Assembly: GCA_964482535.1 (NCBI GenBank)
Contig: CAYZXU010000003.1
Coordinates: 1-48,702, forward strand
Reading direction: 5' to 3'
Source: CAYZXU01 sp964482535
GTDB taxonomy: Bacteria; Desulfobacterota; Desulfobacteria; Desulfobacterales; BuS5
Length of the DNA: 48,702 nucleotides
Below are positions 15,217 through 23,818 of this stretch, in pieces. How positions within the stretch are numbered: the first letter of the stretch is position 1; each line of letters opens with the position of its first letter. The translations under genes were made by a program, and so were the position numbers. Below the pieces are notes generated by a model that was not told where the DNA came from, searched no databases, and saw nothing but the letters and a program-made list of their open reading frames with translations.

Positions 15217-17247
15217 ATGGAATCTATTATTGGAAGCCTTCCGCTTATATGTGCTTTAGTGGGCGTGGCTGGTGTTATTTTCTCAATGATTACAGCCGTG
15301 GCAGTTAAGTCCGCACCATCCGGCGATGCAAAAATGAATGAGATTGCGGATGCAATTAAAGCAGGCGCAATTGCTTATTTAAACCGTCAGCTTAAGAGCA
15401 TGGGTGCAGCAGGTATAGTAGTCGCTATAATTATTTATTTTGCCCCGGGTTACGGAATGTGGGCGACAGTCGGTTTTATTATAGGCGCAGTTGCTTCTTA
15501 TTATGCAGGTTATATCGGCATGCGCATTTCTGTTATTGCAAATGTTAGAACAGCAGAAGCATGCAAACATGGTCTTAATGCAGGTTTAAGGCTTGCTTTT
15601 AAAGGCGGCACCGTAACAGGGATGCTGGTTGCAAGTCTTGCCCTTACCTCGTGCTCAGGGTTTTATGCACTACTGACAGCCCAGGGCGTTGATTCCCATG
15701 ACATTTCTATTGCAATGATTGCGTTAGGTTTTGGAGGAAGTCTGATCTCTATTTTTGCGCGTCTTGGCGGCGGTATCTTTACAAAGGGCGCTGACGTTGG
15801 AGCCGATCTTGTCGGGAAGGTTGAAGCCGGAATTCCTGAAGATGATCCAAGAAACCCTGCTACCATAGCAGATAATGTTGGTGATAATGTTGGCGACTGT
15901 GCAGGAATGGCTGCCGACCTTTTTGAGACCTATGCTGTCACTACAGTTGCGGCAATGGTTCTCGCTACTCTTATGTTTAAAGATAATCAGGCAACGGTTA
16001 TTTATCCCCTGGTTCTCGGAGCAATTTCCATTGTTGCTTCAGCAATCGCAAGCTATTTTGTAAGGCTTAAAGAAGGCTCCGATTATATTATGGGAGCTCT
16101 TTATAAAGGTATGTTCGGAGCCGCTATTTTAGCTGCCATAGCTTTTTATCCCGCAACCACACAACTGATGGGCGGGCTTGAATATTCTGCAATAAATCTC
16201 TACTATTCCTGCCTTGTGGGCTTAGTGCTTACAGTTGTAATAGTTATAATTACAGAGTACTATACAGGCACATACGGTCCTGTTAAGGGGATTGCGGAAG
16301 CATCCACAACAGGTCACGGAACAAATATGATAGCCGGTCTTGCAGTGAGCATGCAGTCAACAGCGCTTCCGGTTCTTGCAATATGCGTCGCAATATTAGT
16401 AGCCAGCAATCTCGCTGGTTTGTATGGCATAGCAGTTGCGGCAGTATCCATGCTTTCCATGACAGGTATGGTTATCGCTATTGATGCTTACGGCCCGATT
16501 ACAGATAATGCCGGCGGTATTGCAGAGATGGCTGATATGGATGAAAGTGTAAGAGCTGTAACCGATCCGCTTGATGCAGTGGGCAACACAACCAAGGCTG
16601 TTACAAAGGGTTATGCAATAGGAAGCGCAGCTCTTGCGGCTCTGGTTCTTTTCTCTGCTTATACACAGGAATTTGAACATATCGGCAGAAAACTGGAATT
16701 TAACCTTTCAGACGTTAATGTTCTCATAGGACTCTTTTTAGGCGGACTCCTTCCCTATCTTTTCGCTTCTTTTGCAATGAAGGCCGTTGGAAAAGCAGGG
16801 CATGCCGTTGTTAAAGAGGTTAGGCGCCAGTTTGCTGAAATCCCGGGAATAATGGAAGGAACAGCAAAACCTGATTATGCAGCATGTGTTGATATTGTAA
16901 CAAAGTTTGCTCTGTCAGAAATGATAGTCCCGGCGCTTCTCCCTGTTCTTACACCTGTGGTAGTAGGGTTTGTTTTAGGGCCAGTTGCACTTGGCGGTCT
17001 TTTAATAGGAAGTATTGTAACAGGTATTTTTCTTGGTGTTTCAATGACAACCGGCGGAGCTGCATGGGACAATGCTAAAAAATATATTGAAGACGGATAT
17101 CACGGCGGCAAGGGCAGTGAGGCTCATAAGGCTGCGGTTACCGGCGACACTGTAGGCGATCCTTATAAGGATACTGCAGGCCCGGCAATTAACCCCATGA
17201 TTAAAATTCTTAATGTTGTTGCACTTCTGCTTGTGCCTTTTATCTAA
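15217..17247 (+). CDS. hppA: Membrane-bound H+-translocating pyrophosphatase (K+-insensitive type)
   Basis: This enzyme hydrolyses pyrophosphate and pumps ions across the inner membrane. It has 676 residues with about 16 membrane segments. The pyrophosphate-binding motifs are present: DVGADLVGKVE, IADNVGDNVGDCAGMAADL, and near the end SMTTGGAAWDNAKKYIE and GDTVGDPYKDTAGPAINP. The diagnostic motif reads GNTTKAVTKG. Lys and Thr at these two positions mark the K+-independent subfamily, whereas K+-dependent enzymes carry Ala at the Lys position, so proton pumping is predicted. I chose ATG 15217 because GGAGG ends 5 bp upstream; the ATG at 15205 lies over that site. The gene ends just before a strong terminator. 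Confidence 0.95.
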   Translation: MESIIGSLPLICALVGVAGVIFSMITAVAVKSAPSGDAKMNEIADAIKAGAIAYLNRQLKSMGAAGIVVAIIIYFAPGYGMWATVGFIIGAVASYYAGYIGMRISVIANVRTAEACKHGLNAGLRLAFKGGTVTGMLVASLALTSCSGFYALLTAQGVDSHDISIAMIALGFGGSLISIFARLGGGIFTKGADVGADLVGKVEAGIPEDDPRNPATIADNVGDNVGDCAGMAADLFETYAVTTVAAMVLATLMFKDNQATVIYPLVLGAISIVASAIASYFVRLKEGSDYIMGALYKGMFGAAILAAIAFYPATTQLMGGLEYSAINLYYSCLVGLVLTVVIVIITEYYTGTYGPVKGIAEASTTGHGTNMIAGLAVSMQSTALPVLAICVAILVASNLAGLYGIAVAAVSMLSMTGMVIAIDAYGPITDNAGGIAEMADMDESVRAVTDPLDAVGNTTKAVTKGYAIGSAALAALVLFSAYTQEFEHIGRKLEFNLSDVNVLIGLFLGGLLPYLFASFAMKAVGKAGHAVVKEVRRQFAEIPGIMEGTAKPDYAACVDIVTKFALSEMIVPALLPVLTPVVVGFVLGPVALGGLLIGSIVTGIFLGVSMTTGGAAWDNAKKYIEDGYHGGKGSEAHKAAVTGDTVGDPYKDTAGPAINPMIKILNVVALLLVPFI

Positions 17248-17274
17248 TATCAGGCATAGAAAAAGCTATAATTA

Positions 17275-17315
17275 AAAAAAGGATCAGCAAGGTATTATTT
17301 TGCTGATCCTTTTTT
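17275..17315 (+). terminator. Rho-independent terminator after hppA
   Basis: A 16-bp stem (AAAAAAGGATCAGCAA pairing with TTGCTGATCCTTTTTT) has a 9-nt loop and a T run. It closes the serA-hppA run on the plus strand and separates it from carD. Confidence 0.9.
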
Positions 17316-17362
17316 AATTGACTCCAGGTTTTAATTGACTCCAGGTTTTAATTGATTCCAGG
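17312..17362 (+). repeat. Three tandem copies of a 17-bp unit
   Basis: The unit TTTTAATTGACTCCAGG occurs at 17312-17328, 17329-17345 and, with one C-to-T change, 17346-17362. Each copy contains a -35-like TTGACT or TTGATT. The first copy begins inside the T run of the hppA terminator. Confidence 0.95.
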
Positions 17363-17380
17363 ATAAAAGTGTGTTATACA
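17352..17380 (+). promoter_or_regulatory. Candidate promoter for carD
   Basis: TTGATT at 17352-17357 and TATACA at 17375-17380 are exactly 17 bp apart, giving a leader of about 60 nt before carD. The -35 box falls in the third copy of the tandem repeat. Confidence 0.5.
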
Positions 17381-17446
17381 ATATATAAATCATAATTAAA
17401 CAGAAATTTTAAATAAATTTTAACCATACATTAAGATGGTGTAAAT

Positions 17447-18019
17447 ATGAATGGAAAAACCCAAAGAGTTGATTCGCAGCCAACAAAAATTAAAAACAAG
17501 GAATTTAAAGTAGGAGATCTGGCAGTCTATCCTGCCCATGGTGTTGGTCGAATAGAGGCCATAGAGAATAAAGTGATTAACGGTGAAAATCATGACTTTT
17601 ATATTATGAAGGTTATGGAAAACAGTATGGTTATAATGATCCCTACCATGAATGTTGATTCAGTCGGGCTCAGAGATGTTATTGGTGAAGATGAAGTTGA
17701 TATGGTTTATGATGTAATGAAGCAGGATACTGATCTGGCAACTGCAAACCAGACCTGGAATAGGCGTTACAGGGAATATATGGAAAAGATTAAAACAGGT
17801 TCTCTTTTAGATGTTGCTGAAGTATTCAGAGACCTTTCCTTATTGAAATTGACAAAAGACTTGTCATTTGGTGAACGCAAACTTTATGATACAGCTCAAC
17901 TTCTTCTTGTTAGTGAACTTTCCACAGCTAAAAAGACCGATGAAGATACAATATTATCAGAGATCGAAGCAATTTTTATTAATATCAGTCCTGATAACGA
18001 GGTGATTACCGCACACTGA
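17447..18019 (+). CDS. CarD/CdnL family RNA polymerase-binding regulator
   Basis: This 190-residue protein has an N-terminal RNA-polymerase interaction domain of the CarD-CdnL-TRCF type (FKVGDLAVYPAHGVGRIEAIE, then FYIMKVMENSMVIMIPTMNVDSVGLR). A helical C-terminal domain includes WNRRYREYMEKIKTGSLLDVAEVFRDL and SFGERKLYDTAQLLLVSEL. Family members bind the beta subunit and stabilise open promoter complexes, often at rRNA and growth genes. The upstream promoter and tandem repeats suggest the gene has its own control. Its stop codon overlaps the start of the downstream pseudouridine synthase by one base, so the two are translationally coupled. Confidence 0.94.
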   Translation: MNGKTQRVDSQPTKIKNKEFKVGDLAVYPAHGVGRIEAIENKVINGENHDFYIMKVMENSMVIMIPTMNVDSVGLRDVIGEDEVDMVYDVMKQDTDLATANQTWNRRYREYMEKIKTGSLLDVAEVFRDLSLLKLTKDLSFGERKLYDTAQLLLVSELSTAKKTDEDTILSEIEAIFINISPDNEVITAH

Positions 18020-18981
18020 TGCCTGATACAGGTTTTTTTTCCTTTAATGCCAAAGAGATTAATTCACGCCAGAGGCTTGATCTGGTAATCGCTTCCAGAT
18101 TGCCAGGATGCTCAAGATCTTATGCATCCTTGCTGATTCAAGACAAAAAAATACTTGTTAAGGGAAAAGTAAAGAAACCTGGATACAGGGTAAAGCCCGG
18201 TGATGAAATTTCAGGCATAATACCTGAACCTGAAACTATAAAAGCCGAACCTGAGCCTCTTCATCTTCAAATCCTTTATGAAGATAAACATCTTATAGTT
18301 ATAGACAAAAAGGCCGGGGTCGTGGTACATCCTGCACCTGGTCATACTTCAGGGACTATTGTAAACGGAATCCTCTATCATTGCCCTGATATTGCTGCCA
18401 TAGGCGGTAAAATAAGGCCGGGTATTGTTCACAGGCTTGACAAGGATACCTCCGGCACAATGGTTATTGCCAAAAATTCCGAATCTCACAACAGTCTTGT
18501 TGAGCAATTCAAATCCAGAAATATAAAAAAAGAATACCTCGCTCTTGTTTACGGAAGTATGGACAGGGGCTCCGGGTTTATAAAATTGCCCATAGGCAGG
18601 CATCCTGTTAACAGAAAAAAAATGTCAACATTCAGCAAAAGGGGAAGGTATGCAGAAACCTCCTGGCGTACAAAGGAAGAGTTTAAAGATGCATCTCTTT
18701 TAAAAGTAAAAATAAAAACAGGTCGTACTCACCAGATTCGGGTTCACTTATCGGCCATAAATCATCCATTGATCGGCGAATCTGTATACTGTTCGGGCAA
18801 GGAGTTTAAAAAAGTATCAGGTCCTGTGGCCGGAGTACTTAAAAATGTTAAGAGGCAGATGCTGCATTCGCACAGTCTTGCCTTTATTCATCCTGCAACA
18901 GGTAGTGAAATGGTATTTGTATCTAAACTGCCCGATGATATGGAGAAAATTATAGACCGGTTAAGAGCGGTTGACGGTTAA
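18019..18981 (+). CDS. rluD: RluA/RluD-family 23S rRNA pseudouridine synthase
   Basis: This 320-residue enzyme has an N-terminal S4 RNA-binding domain (QRLDLVIASRLPGCSRSYASLLIQ) and a catalytic RluA-type domain. The conserved HRLDKDTSGTMVIAK loop carries the catalytic Asp. GRTHQIRVHLSAINHPLIGE and the final LHSHSLAFIHPATG are also typical. The S4 domain and length fit RluD, which modifies helix 69 of 23S rRNA, but RluC cannot be excluded from the sequence alone. Its ATG overlaps the carD stop (TGATG). It converges on the sigma-54 regulator with an 18-bp gap. Confidence 0.9.
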   Translation: MPDTGFFSFNAKEINSRQRLDLVIASRLPGCSRSYASLLIQDKKILVKGKVKKPGYRVKPGDEISGIIPEPETIKAEPEPLHLQILYEDKHLIVIDKKAGVVVHPAPGHTSGTIVNGILYHCPDIAAIGGKIRPGIVHRLDKDTSGTMVIAKNSESHNSLVEQFKSRNIKKEYLALVYGSMDRGSGFIKLPIGRHPVNRKKMSTFSKRGRYAETSWRTKEEFKDASLLKVKIKTGRTHQIRVHLSAINHPLIGESVYCSGKEFKKVSGPVAGVLKNVKRQMLHSHSLAFIHPATGSEMVFVSKLPDDMEKIIDRLRAVDG

Positions 18982-18999
18982 CCTTTCCACAAATTCAGG

Positions 19000-20406
19000 C
19001 TATAAATTATATTTTTTCAACTTTCTATATACCGTGCTGGCGTTGACTCCCAACATCATGGCGGCAATTTGACGGTCTCCCTCTGCTTTATCCATTGCTT
19101 TTTTAATATGTTTTTTTTCAACATCGGCAAGAGTCGGGAAATCTGATTCCGGATTAACTTCATCCATATCATCCACTTTATCAAATTGAAATTTTTCCAG
19201 GTTGACAGCAGAGGATGGTTCTAAAATTTTATCTTTTGCCATGAGAATGGATGAGGCAATTATATTTTCCAGTTCTCTGACATTTCCTGGAAAGTTATAT
19301 TGCAAAAGCTGATTTTTAAATTTTTTGGACAACGAATTGATTTTTTTATTATTTATTGTCGCATACTTTTTTATAAAATGTTTTGACAGAGGGAGTATGT
19401 CTTTTCTTCTGCTTCTAAGGGGCGGAATATTAATATGGTACATATTCAATCTGTAGAACAGGTCGGCACGAAATTTACCGTTTTTTATCTCATCGTTTAT
19501 ATCCTTATTAGTTGCAGATATGAACCTTACATCAAAATTTCTGGCCTTGGGGCTTCCAAGGCGGTACAGTTCTTTTTCCTGTATTACCCTCAATAGTTTG
19601 CTCTGAAGAGGAAGCTCCAGTTCCGTTATTTCGTCCAGAAAAAGGGTGCCGCCGTCCGCTTCTTCAAAAAAACCGCTTTTGTCGCTCACAGCGTTTGTAT
19701 ATGCTCCTTTTGTATGCCCGAAAAATTCCGATTCAAACAGACCACCGGTGAAAGCTCCCATATTAACAGCCAAAAATGTTGAATCAGATCTTGAACTTAA
19801 GAAGTGAATAATACGTGCAAGCACCTCCTTCCCGGTTCCTGATTCACCGGAAATTACAACGCTGTAATCGCTTAAAGCCACAGCTTCAGCCTGATGAAAA
19901 ACAAGGGCCATGGATTCATCTTCAGCTACCATGCTATTAAAAGCATAAGGGCGGTGCAAGTTTGAAAATGACTGTTTTGTTTCAAAAAGAGAGAGTCCGC
20001 GCTTCAGGTTGTATCTTTCAAGTGCACGATCAACAATAATTGTTAGTTTTTCAATGGTAATGGGTTTTACAATATAGTCGTATGCTCCATATTTTATGGC
20101 TTGAACAGCTGAAGACGCCTCGTCTATACCGGTTAGAACAACACATTCAGTTTCAGGAAATTCTTCCTTTATTTCCTGAAGCAACTCCAGCCCGTTTTTA
20201 TCGGGCATTATCAGGTCAAGCAATACCAGGGAAAAACGGTGTTTTTCTAAAAGGCTTAAAACACGTCTGCTGTCTGAAACAAGAGCTGGCTCGGGCATTC
20301 CGGAGCTAACCATAGTGGCCTTCATGCTCAATAAAATGCCAGGTTCATCATCAACGATTAAGATTGATGTATTATTTTCAGGTATTGATTCCATTTCAAA
20401 GCTCAT
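19000..20406 (-). CDS. Sigma-54-type response regulator with variant GAYTNA loop
   Basis: This is a 468-residue NtrC-like activator. The receiver has acidic residues DDE near 19-21 and Asp64 (LVLLDLIMPDKNG). The AAA+ domain has Walker A GESGTGKE, Walker B GGTLFLDEITEL and the FISATNKD sensor region. A Fis-type helix-turn-helix (RQIAAMMLGVNASTVYRKLKKY) ends the protein. The sigma-54 contact loop reads GAYTNA instead of GAFTGA; the F-to-Y change is common, but the second Gly to Asn is not the consensus. The start codon overlaps the kinase stop by one base, so this is the cognate regulator of that kinase. Confidence 0.93.
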   Translation of the reverse strand: MSFEMESIPENNTSILIVDDEPGILLSMKATMVSSGMPEPALVSDSRRVLSLLEKHRFSLVLLDLIMPDKNGLELLQEIKEEFPETECVVLTGIDEASSAVQAIKYGAYDYIVKPITIEKLTIIVDRALERYNLKRGLSLFETKQSFSNLHRPYAFNSMVAEDESMALVFHQAEAVALSDYSVVISGESGTGKEVLARIIHFLSSRSDSTFLAVNMGAFTGGLFESEFFGHTKGAYTNAVSDKSGFFEEADGGTLFLDEITELELPLQSKLLRVIQEKELYRLGSPKARNFDVRFISATNKDINDEIKNGKFRADLFYRLNMYHINIPPLRSRRKDILPLSKHFIKKYATINNKKINSLSKKFKNQLLQYNFPGNVRELENIIASSILMAKDKILEPSSAVNLEKFQFDKVDDMDEVNPESDFPTLADVEKKHIKKAMDKAEGDRQIAAMMLGVNASTVYRKLKKYNL

Positions 20407-21989
20407 TACACAGAAATAATTTTTTTAACTTTGTGGAGAAATTCTTTGAGGTTATAAGGCTTATAAAATATATCATTAAAACCCAACTTTCTAACATCTT
20501 GTAATTTTTGATGATTGGGGTAACCTGTTGTAATTATAACTTTAGCTCCTGACAGCTTCACATCTGCTTTTATGGCGCGACATACTTCAAGACCGTCCAT
20601 GTCAGGCATGAAAATGTCGAGTATCATAAGGTCAGGGTTGTTGGCGCCCATTTTTATGCATGCTTCTACTCCATTGGATGCTTGATCTACATTATAGGAG
20701 GCATCTCTTGTCAGAGCATCTGTAAGGATCTCCCTGATTGAAGAATCATCATCCACTATGAGAATTTTAGCCTTTTTTTCTTTTATTATTGTAGAAAAAT
20801 CTATTGTAAAAGTTGTGCCTTTATCATCTGTTGTAAATGTTATGTTTCCGTCATGGGCTTTAACCAGGCTGTATGCAACAGACAGCCCCAGCCCTGTTCC
20901 TCCTTCAGTCTGCTTGTCTGTAACAAACGGTTCAAAAAGTTTGTGGGAAATTTCAGGATTAATGCCTCGCCCGTTGTCTGAAATCGAAACAAATATTTTT
21001 CCCTTTGCCTTATTGTACCCGCTTATGATTTTAATTTTACCTTGTTCTTTTTTGATTGCCTGTATTGCATTGATTAAAATGTTTAATATTATATGTTCCA
21101 GGCTTCTAAGATTTCCGTTCATTAAAGGAATGTTTTTATCCAGAGCAAGCTCCAGTTCAACATTTGATTTTTCAACAGTGGCTTTGGCAAGGCGAAGCGC
21201 ATTTTCAACTGCTTTATTAAGCTGAATAGATTTTTTGTCTGCAGCATCGGACTGTTTTGAAAAATCTTTTAACTCAGCAACTATTCTTGAAATGCGGTTT
21301 GATGCCATATCTGTATCAGAAAGCATCTGCATTAAATTTTTATCGAGAAAATCGTATGTGAGTCCTCCATATTTTTCCATTTTATTTTTTGCTGCATGAT
21401 TTGCAATAACAGGCTTAAAATCCAGCCATAATTTTTTAAACAAAGGGATATTATAAATAATCAGGCTTACAGGGTTGTTTATTTCATGGGCTACACCTGC
21501 CACGAGTGTTCCAAGGGATTCCATCTTTTGTGCCTGACGGAGCTGCTCCTGGCTTTTTTGAAGTTTTTTTTCTGATTTGAGGTTCTGTCGGGCAAGATTT
21601 TTTTCAGTGGTATCTCTGAAAAGCCAAAAAATATTTTTGCAGGTATTATTCTGGACGAGTTCGGCAGTAATATCAAAGAATCTATTTTTGAAACTAAACT
21701 CCAGGGTATCAATTTTTTTTCCCTGAAGAATTCTGGTGCCAAGACTTTTCCATTTCTTTGAAAAAGCAGGGCACAACAAATCTATCCAATAAGAAAGACT
21801 TGTACCTGCTATATTTTCGGGCGTATCGCCCATAAGATCGGCGAAGCTCTTATTTGTTTCAATTATGGTATTGGAAGTATCAGTTATGGTAATTCCGTCT
21901 TCCCATGATTGAATAAAAAGCTTATAAATTTCAAGTGCCGGCAAAGAAGTGTCGGATTGCTGTTTTTTTTCCATTACCCTGTTCACCAT
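20406..21989 (-). CDS. PAS-containing sensor kinase with C-terminal receiver
   Basis: This soluble 527-residue hybrid kinase has a PAS domain (about 15-130: WEDGITITDTSNTIIETNKSFADLMG), a short coiled coil and HisKA (LVAGVAHEINNPVSLI). The HATPase has an N box (LEHIILNILINAIQAIK), DNGRGI and GTGLGLSV. A receiver with phospho-acceptor Asp (DLMILDIFMPDMDG) closes it. No membrane segment is visible, so it should sense a cytoplasmic signal through the PAS domain. The start is uncertain: ATG 21989 and ATG 21974 both lack a well-spaced ribosome site. The regulator gene downstream overlaps by 1 bp. Confidence 0.92.
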   Translation of the reverse strand: MVNRVMEKKQQSDTSLPALEIYKLFIQSWEDGITITDTSNTIIETNKSFADLMGDTPENIAGTSLSYWIDLLCPAFSKKWKSLGTRILQGKKIDTLEFSFKNRFFDITAELVQNNTCKNIFWLFRDTTEKNLARQNLKSEKKLQKSQEQLRQAQKMESLGTLVAGVAHEINNPVSLIIYNIPLFKKLWLDFKPVIANHAAKNKMEKYGGLTYDFLDKNLMQMLSDTDMASNRISRIVAELKDFSKQSDAADKKSIQLNKAVENALRLAKATVEKSNVELELALDKNIPLMNGNLRSLEHIILNILINAIQAIKKEQGKIKIISGYNKAKGKIFVSISDNGRGINPEISHKLFEPFVTDKQTEGGTGLGLSVAYSLVKAHDGNITFTTDDKGTTFTIDFSTIIKEKKAKILIVDDDSSIREILTDALTRDASYNVDQASNGVEACIKMGANNPDLMILDIFMPDMDGLEVCRAIKADVKLSGAKVIITTGYPNHQKLQDVRKLGFNDIFYKPYNLKEFLHKVKKIISV

Positions 21990-22141
21990 TTTTAAAAGAA
22001 GCTATCTATTTATTATTTTATCTTTTTTTTATAAATACAGGAAGATGGAGCAAGCTGTCAAGGCAACTCTAAAATTTTTATCAAATTTTTTTAATTTTTA
22101 TTACAGAGGGCGGTTGTTGTCAGGAAATGAGCTGCTCATAA

Positions 22142-22179
22142 AAAAAGGATTCCATTTGTTGATGCATGGAATCCTTTTT
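22142..22179. terminator. Bidirectional hairpin terminator
   Basis: Fourteen-bp arms (AAAAAGGATTCCAT and ATGGAATCCTTTTT) surround a 10-nt loop, with T runs on both strands. It lies 93 bp downstream of the last minus-strand surface-protein gene and is the likely end of that transcript. Confidence 0.8.
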
Positions 22180-22180
22180 A

Positions 22181-22226
22181 TGGATTCCCGCCTCCGCGGG
22201 AATGACGACTTTTTACGAGTGCATCA
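22181..22226 (-). repeat. Dispersed repeat, copy 1 (partial)
   Basis: Read on the minus strand, this has the end sequence TGATGCACTCGTAAAAAGTC followed by GTCATTCCCGCGG and GGCGGGAATCCA. The same end and hairpin motif recurs at 24581 and 26735. It abuts the terminator hairpin, whose GGATTCCAT resembles the repeat's own GGAATCC. Confidence 0.75.
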
Positions 22227-22271
22227 TTATTAATAAAGGTAAAAAGAGTATCAAATCATGTGCGACGAACT

Positions 22272-23090
22272 TTAGCCTATGCGCAATTTTGTTTTTATAA
22301 TTGCAATACCCGCAATCCCGCTGAAAAAAAGCATAAAAGCAGGAGGAACGGGAATCGGGTTGGATATGGCCGTTTCATTAAAAGCAGTGCCTGCTACCAT
22401 CCAGCCTTCGACTGCCTTTTCTGACGAAAAATCCAGGGTAAGGACAAAGCCATCACTAAATTCCGCCATAGCAGAATTGCCTGTTGCTTCAAGTAAAATT
22501 TCCACGCCTATGTTATAAGAATCATCTACATTCCGAGCAATATCCATTAATGGAACTGAGAAACAACCTGCTCCTGTAAAAGCAACATTATCTATGGTGG
22601 TGTTGCTTTCATCAGCATCACCCCAAAGTTTAATTGTAAACCTGCTGCTCCCATCAGCTACGTCATAAAAACCGTCATAAAAAACATTAACATAGACCTT
22701 ATCAAGGTCAACAGCATCGCTGAAGCTGAATGAATCATAAAGCGCTCCTGATGCCCAGCTTGGGGAACAACCGTGCCATACATTTTCGAAGCCCGTAGAA
22801 TCTGAGCTGTCACGCCTTACCGTAAGCTTGATGTTACCAGTGTTAACATTGGCGTATGCATAAGCCACATTATTTGTATATAAAGAGCCTCTTGTCTCAT
22901 CATAAACATCATACAGCCAGTCATCCCATTTTTGCTGTGTCCATCCGGCTTTTCCCACATTGGTTTTAACGTATCCGGTTTGTGGGTCAAGAGGATCGGG
23001 TGCAACGCCTGCATTGCCCTCATATACTGATACAAATAAGAAAAAAAACAGCATGGAAAATAATATTGTTATCTTTTTTTTAAAATTCAT
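22272..23090 (-). CDS. Exported protein with PEP-CTERM-like tail
   Basis: The 272-residue product has a signal peptide (ITILFSMLFFFLFVSVYEGNAG). The secreted middle region is rich in Asp, Tyr and Trp and has no domain I recognise. The end reads NPIPVPPAFMLFFSGIAGIAIIKTKLRIG: a Pro motif, a hydrophobic helix and basic residues, as in PEP-CTERM-like sorting signals. Such tails are cut and sorted by an exosortase in family members, but none is encoded here. The middle part (KVYVNVFYDGFYD, SRFTIKLWGDADESN) could be a beta-sandwich. AAGGAA precedes the ATG. It is the last gene of the five-gene exported block. A stop-adjacent terminator follows. Confidence 0.8.
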   Translation of the reverse strand: MNFKKKITILFSMLFFFLFVSVYEGNAGVAPDPLDPQTGYVKTNVGKAGWTQQKWDDWLYDVYDETRGSLYTNNVAYAYANVNTGNIKLTVRRDSSDSTGFENVWHGCSPSWASGALYDSFSFSDAVDLDKVYVNVFYDGFYDVADGSSRFTIKLWGDADESNTTIDNVAFTGAGCFSVPLMDIARNVDDSYNIGVEILLEATGNSAMAEFSDGFVLTLDFSSEKAVEGWMVAGTAFNETAISNPIPVPPAFMLFFSGIAGIAIIKTKLRIG

Positions 23091-23141
23091 AATTCCTTCT
23101 GTAAATATATTATATGCATAAAAAATATCATTTTTTAAAAA

Positions 23142-23789
23142 TTATTTTATGACTTTTCTTCTTATGCCGAGAAGCCCTAAAAAACCACTGGCAAAAAGAA
23201 AGGCTGTTGCAGGGATGGGAACGGGGGATATGGTTACTATCTGGTTCCCATCTGTCCAGGTTTCGGTTATTATTGTAGGAAGTTTTGCATTATTATTATA
23301 ATAACCATATAAGTAAGTTCTCTCATGTAATATATCTATTGCAAAATCAGTATTATTCGAACTCATGGTAAGCAGTAATCCGTCATTTAGTTTATTCCAA
23401 TCTGGTTCGTCATAATCATCAAATCCAAAAAGACCTCTTACATATTCATAACCATCATTATCGTTATCGTCTATTAAAGTATCAATATACCAATAGTCGC
23501 CTTCATGAGGTTGAGCAGCATCTAACCCAAACCCGCCAGCAGAAGTGGAAATTTCTCCATTAACAAAAAAATCACTTCTGAAGTCAGGCGGTGTTCCGGG
23601 GTCCTCTTTTCCAACCGGCCAGGAAAAAATATCAGAAGAATCAGGAGAAAAAAATGTGAATTCAAAGCCGCAGATCTCAATATCTGAACTATTAACCCCA
23701 TCAATATAAACTGTTACACTATTAGCTGAAGCATTCGTACTAATTATGCTAAAAATAAAAACTAAAAATACCAATATTGTTTTTTTCAT
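23142..23789 (-). CDS. Exported protein with PEP-CTERM-like tail
   Basis: The 215-residue product has a signal peptide (TILVFLVFIFSIISTNASA). Its start (VTVYIDGVNSSDIEICGFEFTF) resembles the first strands of cohesin-like or PEP-CTERM extracellular beta domains, but I cannot name the family. The middle is strongly acidic (DTLIDDNDNDGYEY), suggesting Ca2+ binding. The tail SPVPIPATAFLFASGFLGLLGIRRKVIK is a good PEP-CTERM-like sorting signal in the VPIPxxxxLFxSG form frequent in Desulfobacterota. AGGAAGG precedes the start. It is 51 bp upstream of the next PEP-CTERM-like gene. Confidence 0.82.
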   Translation of the reverse strand: MKKTILVFLVFIFSIISTNASANSVTVYIDGVNSSDIEICGFEFTFFSPDSSDIFSWPVGKEDPGTPPDFRSDFFVNGEISTSAGGFGLDAAQPHEGDYWYIDTLIDDNDNDGYEYVRGLFGFDDYDEPDWNKLNDGLLLTMSSNNTDFAIDILHERTYLYGYYNNNAKLPTIITETWTDGNQIVTISPVPIPATAFLFASGFLGLLGIRRKVIK

Positions 23790-23818
23790 TGTTGTGCCCT
23801 TCCTTTTTTAATAAGTTG

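Noticed and set aside
17312..17362. CRISPR-like direct repeats
   Set aside because: The 17-bp copies are directly abutting with no spacers, and no cas gene is present.
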